Shown one piece after another: positions 5,229 through 5,893 of a stretch of 5,893 nucleotides of DNA. The DNA comes from an uncultured Oscillospiraceae bacterium (lineage in GTDB: Bacteria > Bacillota > Clostridia > Oscillospirales > Oscillospiraceae). How positions within the stretch are numbered: the stretch's first letter is position 1; every line of letters begins with the position of its first letter. The stretch spans positions 1 to 5,893 of the forward strand of contig CALWWH010000110.1 in NCBI GenBank assembly GCA_944385195.1. The letters run 5' to 3'. The position numbers and the translations under genes were made by a program. The notes under the pieces are model-generated. The model was not told where the DNA came from. It searched no databases and was given only the letters and a program-made list of their open reading frames with translations.

Positions 5229-5893
5229 TTGATTCTCTGCGGAAAAAAATGATCTGGATCTGCTGCACCGCCGTGACGGCTGTCTTCACGCTGATCTTTG
5301 CTGCCATTTATTTGCTGGGGACCAATCTGATAAACAGCGCCATGGATATGATGGCGGATCGTATTTCCGAAGGAAACGGGGTCTTTCGACCCTTTGATCA
5401 GGAAAATCCCATGCCTCCGGGGATGAACCGGTTTCCGGATTTTTTTACGGAGGAGACGCCATTTAGCACCCGCTTTTTTACGGTATGGCTTGCAGAGGAT
5501 GGAACGATCACAGGCGTAAATCTGGAGACGGTATCCTCTGTAACGGAAACGGAGGCTTATGCGTACGCAGAAAAAGCGCTCGCCAGGCAGACCGAGCGCG
5601 GCTGGGAGGGAAATTACCGCTTTAAGGTATTTGACTCACCTAGAGGGGCCGGGATTGTGTTTGTAAACGGGAGCATGAACCGGTCCACAACCAGGGGGCT
5701 CTTATTTGCCGCCGCAGTGGTGCTGCTCGGCTGCCTGCTGGCCATCTATGCAGTCATTGTGTTGGTATCCAAGCGCGCGGTTCGCCCCATCGCCCAGAGC
5801 TATGAGAAGCAGCGGCAGTTTGTGACAGATGCCAACCACGAGCTGAAGACCCCGCTCACTCTGATCCTCACCAACCTGGATATCGTGCAGCAG
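5225..5893 (+). CDS. Sensor histidine kinase, 5' part (cut by window end)
   Basis: The first 223 codons of a membrane sensor kinase are present and the frame is open to the window edge. It begins at the ATG overlapping the response-regulator stop (ATGA, 5225-5228), with GGAGGA a few bases upstream inside that gene. Transmembrane segment 1 spans about residues 10-33, an extracytoplasmic sensor region about 35-157 follows, and transmembrane segment 2 spans about 158-182. The H-box is DANHELKTPL with phospho-acceptor His205. Only about 23 residues separate the second membrane segment from that His, too few for a full HAMP domain; instead there is a short VRPIAQSYEKQRQF linker. The sensor region is Met/Pro/Phe-rich (residues 53-81) and has no domain I recognise, so the signal is unknown. 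The remaining dimerisation sequence and the ATP-binding HATPase domain should lie downstream of the window. Confidence 0.93.
   Translation, partial: MIDSLRKKMIWICCTAVTAVFTLIFAAIYLLGTNLINSAMDMMADRISEGNGVFRPFDQENPMPPGMNRFPDFFTEETPFSTRFFTVWLAEDGTITGVNLETVSSVTETEAYAYAEKALARQTERGWEGNYRFKVFDSPRGAGIVFVNGSMNRSTTRGLLFAAAVVLLGCLLAIYAVIVLVSKRAVRPIAQSYEKQRQFVTDANHELKTPLTLILTNLDIVQQ

Overview
This 5,893-base window looks like an accessory stretch of a Firmicutes chromosome, most likely Clostridia and possibly an Oscillospiraceae/Ruminococcaceae-type gut anaerobe. The grounds are strong AGGAGG-like ribosome binding sites, moderately high GC in the large genes, a MalT-type LuxR regulator and an OmpR/HK pair of clostridial style. 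The taxon is an inference; no rRNA or other marker gene is present. All real genes lie on the plus strand.

Layout. (1) 1-745: a dispersed repeat (copy 1, 10-86) abuts a 21-bp-stem RNA hairpin (88-134), followed by a small class I SAM-dependent methyltransferase (158-745). (2) 746-1724: a 979-base stretch with no intact gene. It holds repeat copy 2 (821-894), another long hairpin (964-1011), a heavily decayed IS5-like DDE transposase fossil (about 1015-1573) and a clear intrinsic terminator (1622-1659). I recognise nothing in 746-820 or 895-963. (3) 1725-4228: one MalT/LAL-type LuxR regulator (about 834 residues if repaired) split into two overlapping reading frames by a one-base frameshift at the T-run 2778-2781. 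(4) 4229-4553: an intergenic region with repeat copy 3 (4349-4432), a perfect 17-bp-stem terminator abutting it (4433-4469), and a PhoB-box-like direct repeat placed just upstream of a -10 hexamer. (5) 4554-5893: an OmpR-family response regulator overlapping by 4 bp a sensor histidine kinase that runs off the window edge.

How it fits together. The response regulator and kinase form a classic co-translated two-component operon that may control its own promoter through the CTTTAGT direct repeats. The LuxR gene is a separate regulator and is probably inactive as written unless the frameshift is an assembly error or is bypassed. The methyltransferase is a single-gene unit flanked by repeat copies 1 and 2 in direct orientation.

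The most unusual signal is the dispersed element. Three diverged copies of about 74-84 bp share one orientation and one internal plan: two TGAACCYCCT-like iterons with 20-bp start-to-start spacing, a C-run/G-run centre, and the tail ATTTGCC. Two copies directly abut unrelated long hairpins and the third has one 69 bp further on. I could not assign this element to a known family from sequence alone.
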